Assembly (NCBI RefSeq): GCF_029869925.1
Contig: NZ_CP118605.1
Location: forward strand, 3,500,001 to 3,564,000
Source: Microbulbifer bruguierae
Lineage (GTDB): Bacteria > Pseudomonadota > Gammaproteobacteria > Pseudomonadales > Cellvibrionaceae
DNA: 64,000 bases
Direction of reading: 5' to 3'
Under the pieces are notes generated by a model. It was not told the DNA's origin and did not search any database. It worked only from the letters and a program-made list of their open reading frames with translations. Position 1 is the stretch's first letter; each line of letters begins with the position of its first letter. Shown here piece after piece: positions 36,486-44,628 of the stretch. A program made the translations under genes and the position numbers.

Positions 36486-37055
36486 ATGGCTTCACTGCTT
36501 AAATCTATCACTGTCGCCGCCCTTGGCCTGATATTGGCCCTGGGGCTTGGCGGCTGCGTAAATACTGCCAGCCGGGTGGCGGTGGATTACGATCCCAACT
36601 TCAAATTTGCCAATCTGCGCAGCTACTACTTGCTGGATACGCTTGCGTCCGGTCCGGTGTCGCCGCTTGAGAGCAAGCGCGCCAGCCAGGCGGTAGACGA
36701 TATTCTCAAGGGCAGCTACCAGCCCGCCGCCAGTGCCGAAGAGGCGGACTTTCTGGTGCGGGTACAGTTGTTCAGCAGTGACAAGGTTGCGGTATACCAG
36801 GATCCGTTCAGTATTTACGGCGGCTACCGCTATTTTGGCTTCGGTTGGCGAGCTCCGCTGCGAGTGCGCGAATACCGTGAGTCGTCCCTGATCGTGGATG
36901 TGCTGTCTCCGGAAAATGCGCCCCTGTGGCGGGGCAGCGTGCCTTCCACCGCCGGACGTTTTGATGCTCCGGAGCAACAGCTGTTCCGTCTGCGGGAGGA
37001 GGCGGCCCTTATTCTCGGTCGTTTTCCACCCTATAACGATGTAGGTTACGACTGA
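36486..37055 (+). CDS. DUF4136-like lipoprotein, second
   Basis: 189 residues with signal peptide and lipobox LGLGGC (Cys about 23). VAVDYDPNFKFANLRSYYLL is the common DUF4136 opening, followed by ILKGSYQPAASAEEADFLVR, a Gly/Tyr/Phe-rich stretch (YGGYRYFGFGW) and LIVDVLSPENAPLWRGS. It probably arose from a common ancestor with the preceding gene but is strongly diverged. Likely outer-membrane anchored, with function unknown. An AAGGGGAGAAC ribosome site precedes the ATG. The gene is 30 bases before nudF. Confidence 0.78.
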   Translation: MASLLKSITVAALGLILALGLGGCVNTASRVAVDYDPNFKFANLRSYYLLDTLASGPVSPLESKRASQAVDDILKGSYQPAASAEEADFLVRVQLFSSDKVAVYQDPFSIYGGYRYFGFGWRAPLRVREYRESSLIVDVLSPENAPLWRGSVPSTAGRFDAPEQQLFRLREEAALILGRFPPYNDVGYD

Positions 37056-37085
37056 TTTGCCCTGCGCTGTTCGCAAAGGAATTTC

Positions 37086-37733
37086 ATGAGCGACAAATCG
37101 GATCTCAGGCCGCTGTTTACTCGCGGTGCAGTGGATGTAATTTCCCGTAAAACCGTATACGACGGTTTTTTCCAGATGCACAAATTGCGTCTGCGCCACC
37201 GCCTCTATCGCGGTGGCTGGAGCGGAGAAATGGAGCGCGAACTGTTCGTACGCGGTAACGCGGTGGGGGTGCTCCTGTACGACCCGGTGCACCAATTGGT
37301 GGCTATGACCGAGCAGTTTCGTGTTGGCGCGCTGGAGCGCGAATCCGGCCCCTGGTGCCTGGAAGTGGTGGCCGGGATGGTTGAGCCAGGTGAATCGATC
37401 GAAGACGTGGCGCGCCGGGAGTTGCAGGAAGAGGCTGGCATTGAAAGCTGCGAGCTGCACTTTATTCGCAGTTATCTGCCAAGCCCCGGCGGCGCCTGCG
37501 AGCGCATGCACCTGTTTTGCGCCTGTGCGGATCTGCGTGCAGTGGAAGGCTTGTTCGGGCTTGCGGACGAGCACGAGGATATACGTCTGCGGGTGTTGCC
37601 GCTGGAACAGGTACTGAGTGCTGCCAGCAATAGCGACGAGCCGGCGATCGACAATGCCGCCAGCATCATCAGCCTGCAATGGCTGCAACTCAACCGCGAG
37701 CGCTTGGCTGCGACAGTGGCTAGTGACGAATGA
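37086..37733 (+). CDS. nudF: ADP-ribose diphosphatase (Nudix)
   Basis: 215 residues. The Nudix box spans residues 97-119 (GMVEPGESIEDVARRELQEE then AGI) and contains every G, E, R, E and E expected. RGNAVGVLLYDPVHQLVAMT before it and SYLPSPGGACERMHLF after it are the NudF/ADPRase marks. It cleaves ADP-ribose to AMP and ribose 5-phosphate. It heads the conserved nudF-yqiB-cpdA-yqiA-parE cluster. AAAGGAATTTC places the start. Confidence 0.92.
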   Translation: MSDKSDLRPLFTRGAVDVISRKTVYDGFFQMHKLRLRHRLYRGGWSGEMERELFVRGNAVGVLLYDPVHQLVAMTEQFRVGALERESGPWCLEVVAGMVEPGESIEDVARRELQEEAGIESCELHFIRSYLPSPGGACERMHLFCACADLRAVEGLFGLADEHEDIRLRVLPLEQVLSAASNSDEPAIDNAASIISLQWLQLNRERLAATVASDE

Positions 37734-37941
37734 TAGTCGGTATTTCCGGCGCCCATAGTCACAGCTATATGGCAATCGCCACGGGATACTGCCAAGGTTG
37801 CAGCGGCGACGGACGGGTAGGGTATTATGACCAGGTGTTGTTTTTGAGTCAGGTAATTCGGTGCCGTCAATACGAATATCCGGCACATTGCGGGTATTTT
37901 GAGAGATCAATCACGGCGCAAACTCAACAGGAGTGTCGATA

Positions 37942-38463
37942 ATGGCGGTACCGGTAAGCACTGGCCGCAGTAAGGCTGCATCGCAAACCCGAGGTGGCGC
38001 CAAAGAGCGTTATCGCGTGGATCTGCCCACTTATCACGCAGATTGTGATGCCAATTATCTGCGCTTGTGCAAGTTGATGCCGGAGCTCGCAAACCATCAG
38101 AGCTGGCGCTACCAGGTGCCGGGCGGCACCCTGGAAGTGGCGGTGGTGGAGCGCAGCAGGTATACCACCGAGGTCAGCCTGCAGGCGTCTGCGCCGGAAT
38201 CCGGCAGCGAGGACAAAAACTGGCTGACCCCGCCCCTGATCACCGTGCGCCTGTATCACGACGCGCGCATGGCAGAAGTAGTGGCAGTGGATGGCCAGGG
38301 GCCGGTGGGCGGTGATGGACTGAATTTCTGCTATCCCAATCCGGCCATGCACAACGAAGACGAGCGCCAACAGGTCAACCGCTATCTTAGTGAATGGTTG
38401 GCTCACTGCCTGGCAAATGGTCGCGCCGAAGTCGATCTCACCCTGGGTGGTCGATGGATCTGA
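37942..38463 (+). CDS. yqiB: DUF1249 (YqiB) protein
   Basis: About 173 residues from ATG 37942, with AGGAG eight bases before it. YRVDLPTYHADCDANYLRL, LMPELANHQSWRYQVPG, ITVRLYHDARMAEVVA and YPNPAMHNEDERQQVNRYLS are the defining segments of DUF1249, a cytoplasmic family of unknown function always linked to cpdA and nudF. A 208-base gap separates it from nudF and could hold a promoter. The first 20 residues or so are a Ser/Arg-rich extension beyond the usual start. Confidence 0.9.
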   Translation: MAVPVSTGRSKAASQTRGGAKERYRVDLPTYHADCDANYLRLCKLMPELANHQSWRYQVPGGTLEVAVVERSRYTTEVSLQASAPESGSEDKNWLTPPLITVRLYHDARMAEVVAVDGQGPVGGDGLNFCYPNPAMHNEDERQQVNRYLSEWLAHCLANGRAEVDLTLGGRWI

Positions 38464-38511
38464 ATCCTTCGGGCGCGCGACACAAGCCGGGTATTGCAGG
38501 GGCGTACAAGG

Positions 38512-39336
38512 ATGTTTCGGCAAGGTGAGGCAGTGAACGACGTGGCAGTAAAACCAGCAAATCGCGTGATCCAGATCACCGACCCCCATATTGGCGGCCG
38601 GCCGGATTACCAGTTGCTCGGGTTGGACACCGGCCGCACCCTGAGCGAGGTGCTCAACGCAATTCGCGCTCAATCCAAGCAGCCGGAAGTGTTAGTGGTC
38701 ACCGGTGATGTCTCCGCGAATGGTTCCGAAGCCGCCTATCATCGTTTTCTGAACAAGATGCAAGGCGTTGCCAGCCCTTGGTACTGGCTGCCAGGTAATC
38801 ACGATAATGCCCGGCGTATGGACATCATCGCGCCGAAAAGACGCCCGGAAGTGGTGCGTGTGGGCAACTGGCGCCTGCTGTTACTCGACACCAGTGTGCC
38901 GGGGCAAATCTGCGGCGGTTTCAGTTCCGCAGAACTCGCTCGCATCGAGCAACTTATCAGCACTCACGCCGACTACCCATTGATGCTGATGATGCATCAT
39001 CAGCCGGTTCCAGTGGGCAGTCACTGGATCGATGGACATATGCTGAAAGAAGGGCGCGATGCCTTCGTTGAACTGGTGCAGCGGGCTGAAAATGTGCGCG
39101 CCATTGCTTGGGGGCATGTGCACCAGCAGTTCGACAGCGAGCTGGGACATATCGGTCTCCACGCAACCCCCTCTACTTCCGTGCAGTTCACCCCGGGTAG
39201 TGGCCCCTTTGCCGTCGATAGTGAAATGCCGGGCTACCGCTGGTTCGATCTCCGCGACGACGGCAGCTACGAGACCGGTGTGGAACGGGTCGCCATTGTC
39301 GAATACAGTGTGGACTTGGCCTCCTCTGGATACTGA
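38512..39336 (+). CDS. cpdA: 3',5'-cyclic-AMP phosphodiesterase
   Basis: About 274 residues. The class III metallophosphoesterase motifs are all present in order: QITDPHIGG, VVTGDVSANGS, LPGNHDNAR, MMHHQPVPVG and AWGHVHQQ. It hydrolyses cAMP with a di-metal centre and so tunes Crp-dependent expression. ATG 38512 is listed; GTG 38533 (after AAGGTGAGG) is a close alternative nearer to the usual start. It lies 50 bases after yqiB, probably one operon. Unusually, a lipoprotein gene separates it from yqiA. Confidence 0.92.
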   Translation: MFRQGEAVNDVAVKPANRVIQITDPHIGGRPDYQLLGLDTGRTLSEVLNAIRAQSKQPEVLVVTGDVSANGSEAAYHRFLNKMQGVASPWYWLPGNHDNARRMDIIAPKRRPEVVRVGNWRLLLLDTSVPGQICGGFSSAELARIEQLISTHADYPLMLMMHHQPVPVGSHWIDGHMLKEGRDAFVELVQRAENVRAIAWGHVHQQFDSELGHIGLHATPSTSVQFTPGSGPFAVDSEMPGYRWFDLRDDGSYETGVERVAIVEYSVDLASSGY

Positions 39337-39552
39337 CGCTGTCCAGCGGCGGTAACTCACCGCACACTCTTATCGAGATAGACGTGCCTGTAATTGGATC
39401 GCTGCGCCTGTGGCTGGTTACAGGGTCCGTTGAAATTCCATTTGCAGTGGGGGCTGAATTTGCGGTTTAGTGATACCGGGTTCCCCGGGCGCCCTTATCT
39501 ATATATCGTGGGCAGCCTGAAACGCTCTTGTCCAACAGGAAGTGAGGTCACC

Positions 39553-40215
39553 ATGCAAAAAATCCATAACAAGTTTCTGTCCCTGCTTACCCTCTCAATT
39601 GCTCTGCTGGCTGGTTGTGCGCAGCAGGCTGCGGTGCACCCGCAGGATGCCGAAGATGGCCTGCAGTCCCGCCAGTCGGGGCTGGATCGCGTCAGCGCAG
39701 CCTTCGCCTTCGACCTGAGTGGTGCCCGGGTGTACCTCGAGCCTGTGACTGTGGCGTACCGCAAACGCTCGCTGGACCTGGGTTCCCCACTGCGCGCCGA
39801 GGATTACGAGCTGGATGAAAAGGATATGGCGCGCCTGCAGGAGCTGATGGGCGAGGTGCTGAGTGAGCGCTTCCTCACCCCGCGCCAGAGCGAACTGGTC
39901 GCCGACAAAGCCGAAGCCGATTACGTGATGCAGCTGGATCTCAGCCGTTTCTCCCTCGGCGCGCCGTTGGATCCCCAGCCCTGGATGTGGCGTGTGTACA
40001 CGGATCAGAGCGCCTACGGCGTACTCTCCGGTGAACTGCTGGACCGCGATGGCAATGCCGTCATGCGCTTCAGTGATCGCCGTGATATCGGTGAAAATTT
40101 TGGCAGCCTCGGCCCCGGCGGACGTTTCGAGCGCTTTACCAGTATCACCTTCTGGAATGATATGAAAGTGGACATGCGGCGGGCATTTGCGAGTCTGGAC
40201 AAGTCGTTGCAGTGA
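39553..40215 (+). CDS. Lipoprotein, possibly DUF3313 family
   Basis: About 220 residues from ATG 39553 (GGAAGTGAGGTCACC upstream). The signal peptide ends in the lipobox LLAGC, Cys about 25. The mature chain has ARVYLEPVTVAYRKRSLD, then MARLQELMGEVLSERFL and ADYVMQLDLSRFSLGAPL, an alpha/beta layout resembling DUF3313 lipoproteins. I am not certain of the family. Function is unknown. It interrupts the otherwise conserved cpdA-yqiA pair and has 216 bases of untranslated sequence before it, so it may have its own promoter. Confidence 0.72.
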   Translation: MQKIHNKFLSLLTLSIALLAGCAQQAAVHPQDAEDGLQSRQSGLDRVSAAFAFDLSGARVYLEPVTVAYRKRSLDLGSPLRAEDYELDEKDMARLQELMGEVLSERFLTPRQSELVADKAEADYVMQLDLSRFSLGAPLDPQPWMWRVYTDQSAYGVLSGELLDRDGNAVMRFSDRRDIGENFGSLGPGGRFERFTSITFWNDMKVDMRRAFASLDKSLQ

Positions 40216-40406
40216 TAGCCCTCGGGTTCATGGAGGGAGTGTTTCCGTGAGTCTCTCGCTCAATCTCTTCGCAGGGTTGCCGTTGCTTCCGCGGCGGCAA
40301 AGCCAACCTTGTGGAAAAGCGAGAAGTCGCGGAAAAGCGCGAGGAATTTTGAGGTGATGGGCTCGGCTTGGTATATCTTGCCCGCAGCCTCGTTATAATC
40401 CCCGCC

Positions 40407-41075
40407 ATGTCAGAACAATACAGCCCGTTACAACAACACTCCTCACAGGAGCGCCCGCTGATGATTTACCTGCATGGCTTCCTGTCGTCCCCCCAGTCCT
40501 ACAAGTGCCAGCTACTCAAACAGTGGTTGCAGGCTTCGCGACCGGACATCGTGTTTTACGCCCCGTTGATCTCCCCTTATCCCTGTGAGGCGGCGATGGC
40601 GCTGGGTCAAATGGTCGATGACTTGTGTCGTAATCACCTTGGCCCTATCGGCCTGGTGGGCAGCTCCATGGGGGGATTCTGGAGCACCTGGCTGGCGGAA
40701 CAACACCATTTACCCGCGGTCGTGGTCAATCCCGCGGTGAGCCCCTCGCGCTTTATGCCCAACTATATAGGGCAGGATCTGCACCCCTATAGTGGAGAGA
40801 GCGAGGAGCAGGTCTATCGGCTGCGAACGCAAGATGTGGCAGACATGCAGCGGTTCGAAAGCGCGCTGTCGTCGCCGCTGGGCAGCCGCTACTGGCTGCT
40901 CGCCCAGCGCGGTGACGAAACCCTGGACTATCGCGAAGCCGAACAGTTTTACGCAGGGCAGCAACAGACCGTGGAAGATGGTGGCGATCACAGCTTCCAG
41001 GAATTTGCCCGTTACACCGAGGCACTGGTAGATTTCCTCTTTTCCCAGCAAACCGCTAACAATAATCCGCAGTAG
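40407..41075 (+). CDS. yqiA: YqiA-family esterase
   Basis: About 222 residues from ATG 40407. An alpha/beta-hydrolase opening LMIYLHGFLSSPQSYKCQLL is followed by the nucleophile elbow GLVGSSMGGFWSTWLAEQ (Ser). The acid is probably in LLAQRGDETLDY, and the His in VEDGGDHSFQEF. This is the full catalytic triad of YqiA/UPF0227-type esterases, which hydrolyse short acyl esters in vitro; the cellular substrate is unknown. It sits 26 bases before parE. Confidence 0.9.
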   Translation: MSEQYSPLQQHSSQERPLMIYLHGFLSSPQSYKCQLLKQWLQASRPDIVFYAPLISPYPCEAAMALGQMVDDLCRNHLGPIGLVGSSMGGFWSTWLAEQHHLPAVVVNPAVSPSRFMPNYIGQDLHPYSGESEEQVYRLRTQDVADMQRFESALSSPLGSRYWLLAQRGDETLDYREAEQFYAGQQQTVEDGGDHSFQEFARYTEALVDFLFSQQTANNNPQ

Positions 41076-41101
41076 GCGCTCCGCGCGAGCGATCAGAATT
41101 T

Positions 41102-42988
41102 ATGGCCAATTATTCCGCTGAAGATATCGAGGTATTGACGGGACTGGACCCGGTGCGCAAGCGCCCGGGTATGTACACCGAGACGACCCGTCCCAATCAC
41201 CTGGCCCAGGAAGTGATCGACAACAGTGTCGATGAAGCCCTGGCCGGCCACGCCAAGAAAATTGAAGTGGTTCTGCACAAGGACCATTCCCTGTCCGTCA
41301 GTGATGACGGCCGAGGTATGCCGGTGGATATTCACCCTGAGCAGGGACGACCGGGGGTGGAAGTTATCCTCTCGACGCTGCACGCGGGGGGCAAGTTCTC
41401 CAACAAGAATTACCAGTTCTCTGGCGGTCTCCACGGTGTCGGTGTATCCGTAGTGAATGCCCTGTCGAAGGTGCTGGAAGTAACCATCCAACGCGATGGT
41501 AAAGTGCATCGCATCGGTTTCCAGAACGGCGATAAAGCGTCCGACCTGGAAGTGGTGGGCGAGTGTGGCAAACGCACCACCGGTACCAGCGTGCGCTTCC
41601 TGCCGGACCCGAAATATTTCGACTCGAACAAGTTTTCCGTACCGCGCCTGCGTCACCTGCTCAGGGCCAAGGCGGTACTCTGCCCCGGTCTCAACGTCAT
41701 CTTCATCAACGAGCAGGATGGCGAATCCGATCAGTGGTATTACGAAGACGGCCTCAAGGATTACCTGGCTTCTGCCAATCAGGGCTGGGAAGTGCTGCCG
41801 GCAGAGCCATTTATCGGCAATTTTTCCGCGCAGACTGAAGCCGCTGACTGGGCCGTGCAATGGCTGCCGGAAGGCGGTGAGGTTACTGCCGAGTCCTATG
41901 TCAACCTGATCCCCACTGCTCAGGGCGGCACCCACGTCAACGGCCTGCGCGCCGGTCTGCTGGATGCCATGCGCGAATACTGCGAAATACGCAACCTGTT
42001 GCCCCGCGGAGTAAAACTGGGACCGGAAGATATCTGGAACCAGTGCTCCTACGTGCTCTCGGCCAAGCTCGCCGATCCCCAGTTCTCCGGTCAGACCAAG
42101 GAGCGCCTGAGTTCCCGCGAGGCCACCGCGTTTATTTCTGGCGTAGCGAAGGATGCTTTCGGTTTGTGGCTTAACCAGCACACCGAAGAGGGCGATAAGC
42201 TCGCGGAACTGTGCATCAATAATGCGCAAAAACGCCTGCGTTCTGCGAAGAAAGTCGCGCGCAAAAAAGTTACCCAGGGCCCCGCACTGCCGGGCAAACT
42301 GGCGGATTGTTCCAGTGGCGACGCCAGCCGCTCTGAACTTTTCCTGGTGGAAGGTGACTCCGCCGGCGGCTCTGCGAAGCAGGCACGGGATCGCGTGTTC
42401 CAGGCCATCATGCCCCTGCGTGGCAAGATTCTGAACACCTGGGAAGTGGATTCCAGTGAGATCCTTGCCAGCCAGGAAGTCCACGACATCGCCGTCGCCA
42501 TTGGCGTCGACCCGGGCAGCGATAATCTGGAAGGCCTGCGCTACAGCAAAATCTGTATCCTCGCCGATGCGGACTCGGATGGCCTGCACATCGCCACCCT
42601 ACTGTGCGCGCTGTTCCTGCGTCACTTCCGCCCGCTGGTCACCAATGGTCATGTTTACGTTGCAATGCCGCCGCTATTCCGTATCGATATCGGCAAAGAC
42701 GTGTATTACGCGCTGGACGACGCCGAGCGCCAGGGTATTCTCGACCGTATCGCTGCGGAGAAAAAGAAAGGCAAGATCCAGGTCACCCGCTTCAAGGGCC
42801 TCGGTGAAATGAACCCACTGCAACTGCGGGAGACGACCATGGATCCCAATACCCGCCGGTTGGTGCAGCTGTACATTGATGCCGGTGACGACAGTAATCA
42901 GCTGCTCGACATGTTGCTGGCGAAGAAGCGCGCTGGCGATCGCAAGCAGTGGCTGGAGAGCAAGGGGAACCTTGCGGAAGTCAGTTGA
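41102..42988 (+). CDS. parE: DNA topoisomerase IV subunit B
   Basis: A 628-residue protein, full length for ParE. The GHKL ATPase site is visible in DNSVDEALAGHAKKIEV, SDDGRGMPVD and GGLHGVGVSVVNALS. The Toprim domain begins ELFLVEGDSAGGSAKQARDR and has ILADADSDGLHI with its DxD. FKGLGEMNPLQLRETTMDPN is the conserved C-terminal stretch. With ParC it decatenates daughter chromosomes. Last gene of the cluster, followed by a perfect hairpin terminator. Confidence 0.97.
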   Translation: MANYSAEDIEVLTGLDPVRKRPGMYTETTRPNHLAQEVIDNSVDEALAGHAKKIEVVLHKDHSLSVSDDGRGMPVDIHPEQGRPGVEVILSTLHAGGKFSNKNYQFSGGLHGVGVSVVNALSKVLEVTIQRDGKVHRIGFQNGDKASDLEVVGECGKRTTGTSVRFLPDPKYFDSNKFSVPRLRHLLRAKAVLCPGLNVIFINEQDGESDQWYYEDGLKDYLASANQGWEVLPAEPFIGNFSAQTEAADWAVQWLPEGGEVTAESYVNLIPTAQGGTHVNGLRAGLLDAMREYCEIRNLLPRGVKLGPEDIWNQCSYVLSAKLADPQFSGQTKERLSSREATAFISGVAKDAFGLWLNQHTEEGDKLAELCINNAQKRLRSAKKVARKKVTQGPALPGKLADCSSGDASRSELFLVEGDSAGGSAKQARDRVFQAIMPLRGKILNTWEVDSSEILASQEVHDIAVAIGVDPGSDNLEGLRYSKICILADADSDGLHIATLLCALFLRHFRPLVTNGHVYVAMPPLFRIDIGKDVYYALDDAERQGILDRIAAEKKKGKIQVTRFKGLGEMNPLQLRETTMDPNTRRLVQLYIDAGDDSNQLLDMLLAKKRAGDRKQWLESKGNLAEVS

Positions 42989-42996
42989 ATTGTTGA

Positions 42997-43037
42997 GTGT
43001 ATAAAAAAGCCTCGCATCGCGAGGCTTTTTTATACAC
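42997..43037. terminator. parE terminator: perfect 19-bp inverted repeat
   Basis: GTGTATAAAAAAGCCTCGC and its exact reverse complement are separated by only ATC. The inner GCCTCGC/GCGAGGC with flanking A- and T-runs is a classic terminator usable on both strands; the outer GTGTAT/ATACAC arms extend the pairing without a mismatch. Confidence 0.93.
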
Positions 43038-43125
43038 GCGGAAAAGGTGTCAGAAGCTCGCTGGCATCAATGTTTGACAACAGGAATCAGGGTTGCCCAT
43101 AGCAAGAAGACTATAAGGAACGATA

Positions 43126-43401
43126 ATGAAAAGATTAGTGTGTGGATTTTTTGTGGTTTTGACTGGTTGTGTTGTTGTTCCACATCCCGATAAGGATTAC
43201 GTGGCAAAGTGTGAAATATCAAGTGATAGAAAAACACTAAGAGTGATGAACGTAGCGAAAGAAACACAGACGTATTACTCACTCGAGGGAATTATTGCTA
43301 CGCCAATATTGTATCCCGCCACTGCCCTCGTTTCCGGTGTCTATGTCGCGGTAAACAATATGTACAACGTTGGTCAAGAGAAGCTGGTGTGCAAGTCGTA
43401 A
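43126..43401 (+). CDS. Small hypothetical lipoprotein
   Basis: 91 residues, MKRLVCGFFVVLTGCVVVPH with a lipobox LTGC (Cys15) right after a very short signal. The mature part has no motif I recognise; a hydrophobic stretch (IIATPILYPATALVSGVYVA) could insert into or lie on the membrane. The gene is clearly more AT-rich than parE and sits at the start of an accessory patch. AAGGAACGATA precedes the ATG. Confidence 0.65.
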   Translation: MKRLVCGFFVVLTGCVVVPHPDKDYVAKCEISSDRKTLRVMNVAKETQTYYSLEGIIATPILYPATALVSGVYVAVNNMYNVGQEKLVCKS

Positions 43402-43507
43402 TTTACGGCGTCAGGCACGGTTGTATTTATAAGCGCCAACTGTTTGCCTGCCAAAATAGTACCCTGAGCTGGCCTTGTAACTTGAGTAGGTTTCTTGCTA
43501 AGTGGTA

Positions 43508-44011
43508 ATGCTGGTTAGATCTGTTTGCAGACCGCACAACAAGGCTGGGAAAGTTACTTCGGGTCTGCGACCCTCTGTGGGGTGCTTGTCTATATTCTGG
43601 GCCAAGTTTTTGTTCATTGGCCTGGGTTTGTCGCTAGCCACGGCGACCGTGGCGGGAGAGCTTAGACCTTTCTCTAGCGATGGCTGTAGCGGCTTCCCGG
43701 ATGGAACCATGGAACAGAAGGACTTGTGGCTGACGTGCTGCCAAAAGCACGACTACGATTACTGGAAGGGTGGTACCTATCAGGAACGGTTAGCATCCGA
43801 TAAGGCACTGGAAGCTTGTGTTGCCGAGGTCGGCCAGCCTGAAATCGCATTGCTGATGTTAGCCGGGGTCAGGGTTGGAGGGACACCTTTCCTACCTACC
43901 CGGTTTCGATGGGGCTATGGCTGGCCTTACCCAAGGTTGTACGGTGAGCTGACACCGTCTGAACTCGAACAGGTGATGAAAGTAACCGAACAAGAACAGT
44001 CGAAGCTGTAA
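43508..44011 (+). CDS. Secreted phospholipase A2-like (CCxxHD) protein
   Basis: Up to 167 residues. After a hydrophobic signal-like stretch (FLFIGLGLSLATATVAGELR) comes a cysteine-rich core: SSDGCSGFPDGT, then WLTCCQKHDYDYWKGGTYQE and DKALEACVAEVG. The CCxxHD pattern with its His-Asp pair is the hallmark of phospholipase A2 active sites, so this may be a small lipase-like exported protein; activity is unproven and the Ca loop is not obvious. The first 35 codons look non-coding, so the true start may be GTG 43580 or a nearby TTG. Alone between accessory genes. Confidence 0.6.
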   Translation: MLVRSVCRPHNKAGKVTSGLRPSVGCLSIFWAKFLFIGLGLSLATATVAGELRPFSSDGCSGFPDGTMEQKDLWLTCCQKHDYDYWKGGTYQERLASDKALEACVAEVGQPEIALLMLAGVRVGGTPFLPTRFRWGYGWPYPRLYGELTPSELEQVMKVTEQEQSKL

Positions 44012-44072
44012 CCTGTAATGCCAATAAAATCTCTTGAAGATAATCCCGGATTGATCTCCGTCGAGTTTGAGT

Positions 44073-44561
44073 ATGCACATCAGAGAAGCGAGTAAAGAGG
44101 ATTGGCAATCACTCTGGCCGATATTTCGTGAAGTCGTTCAAGCTGGTGAAACCTATGCTTATGATATCGACACGACCAGCGAGCAGGCAGAGAAAATCTG
44201 GCTGGAAGTTCCACGCAAAACATTCGTCGTTGAAGATAATGGTGAAATCCTCGGTACCTATTACCTGAAGACCAATCAGGTCGGGCCGGGAAATCATGTA
44301 TGTAATTGCGGTTATATGGTGTCATCGCTGGCCAGAGGTCGGGGATTGGCCACCAAAATGTGCGAACACTCCCAGGAAATAGCAAAGGCACTTGGCTATA
44401 AAGCGATGCAGTTCAATTTCGTGGCGTCGACTAATGAGAGCGCGATTCACCTTTGGCATAAACTGGGGTTTGAAACCGTCGGCCGGCTTCCCAAGGCATT
44501 CAACCATCCGAAACAAGGTTATGTAGATGCCCTTGTCATGTACAAATGGTTGCAAACCTGA
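44073..44561 (+). CDS. GNAT N-acetyltransferase
   Basis: About 162 residues from ATG 44073. The GNAT fold is visible in MHIREASKEDWQSLWPIF, GTYYLKTNQVGPGNHVCNCG and the acetyl-CoA loop VSSLARGRGLATKMCEHSQE (R-G-x-G-x-A). FNFVASTNESAIHLWHKLGF is the final strand-helix. It resembles acetyltransferases of the YhhY/phosphinothricin-resistance type, but the acceptor is unknown. It is the third gene of the accessory patch. Confidence 0.85.
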   Translation: MHIREASKEDWQSLWPIFREVVQAGETYAYDIDTTSEQAEKIWLEVPRKTFVVEDNGEILGTYYLKTNQVGPGNHVCNCGYMVSSLARGRGLATKMCEHSQEIAKALGYKAMQFNFVASTNESAIHLWHKLGFETVGRLPKAFNHPKQGYVDALVMYKWLQT

Positions 44562-44628
44562 CGGCGTATTAATTTCATCTGTGCTGGTGTTTGCTGTGAT
44601 GGCGGACTGAATATTGAACCCCGGAGCA

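Noticed and set aside
36492..37910. Long minus-strand frame of 472 codons across the lipoprotein and nudF genes
   Set aside because: Antisense shadow spanning two well-supported plus-strand genes with lipobox and Nudix box.
37730..37942. Seventy-codon open frame between nudF and yqiB
   Set aside because: Overlaps the nudF stop, has no family match I recognise and a composition typical of non-coding sequence.
43530..43570. CAGACC...GGTCTG inverted repeat inside the upstream part of the PLA2-like frame, considered as an attC
   Set aside because: The ends lack AAC/GTT core boxes in the right positions; it more likely just shows that the upstream part of that frame is not coding.
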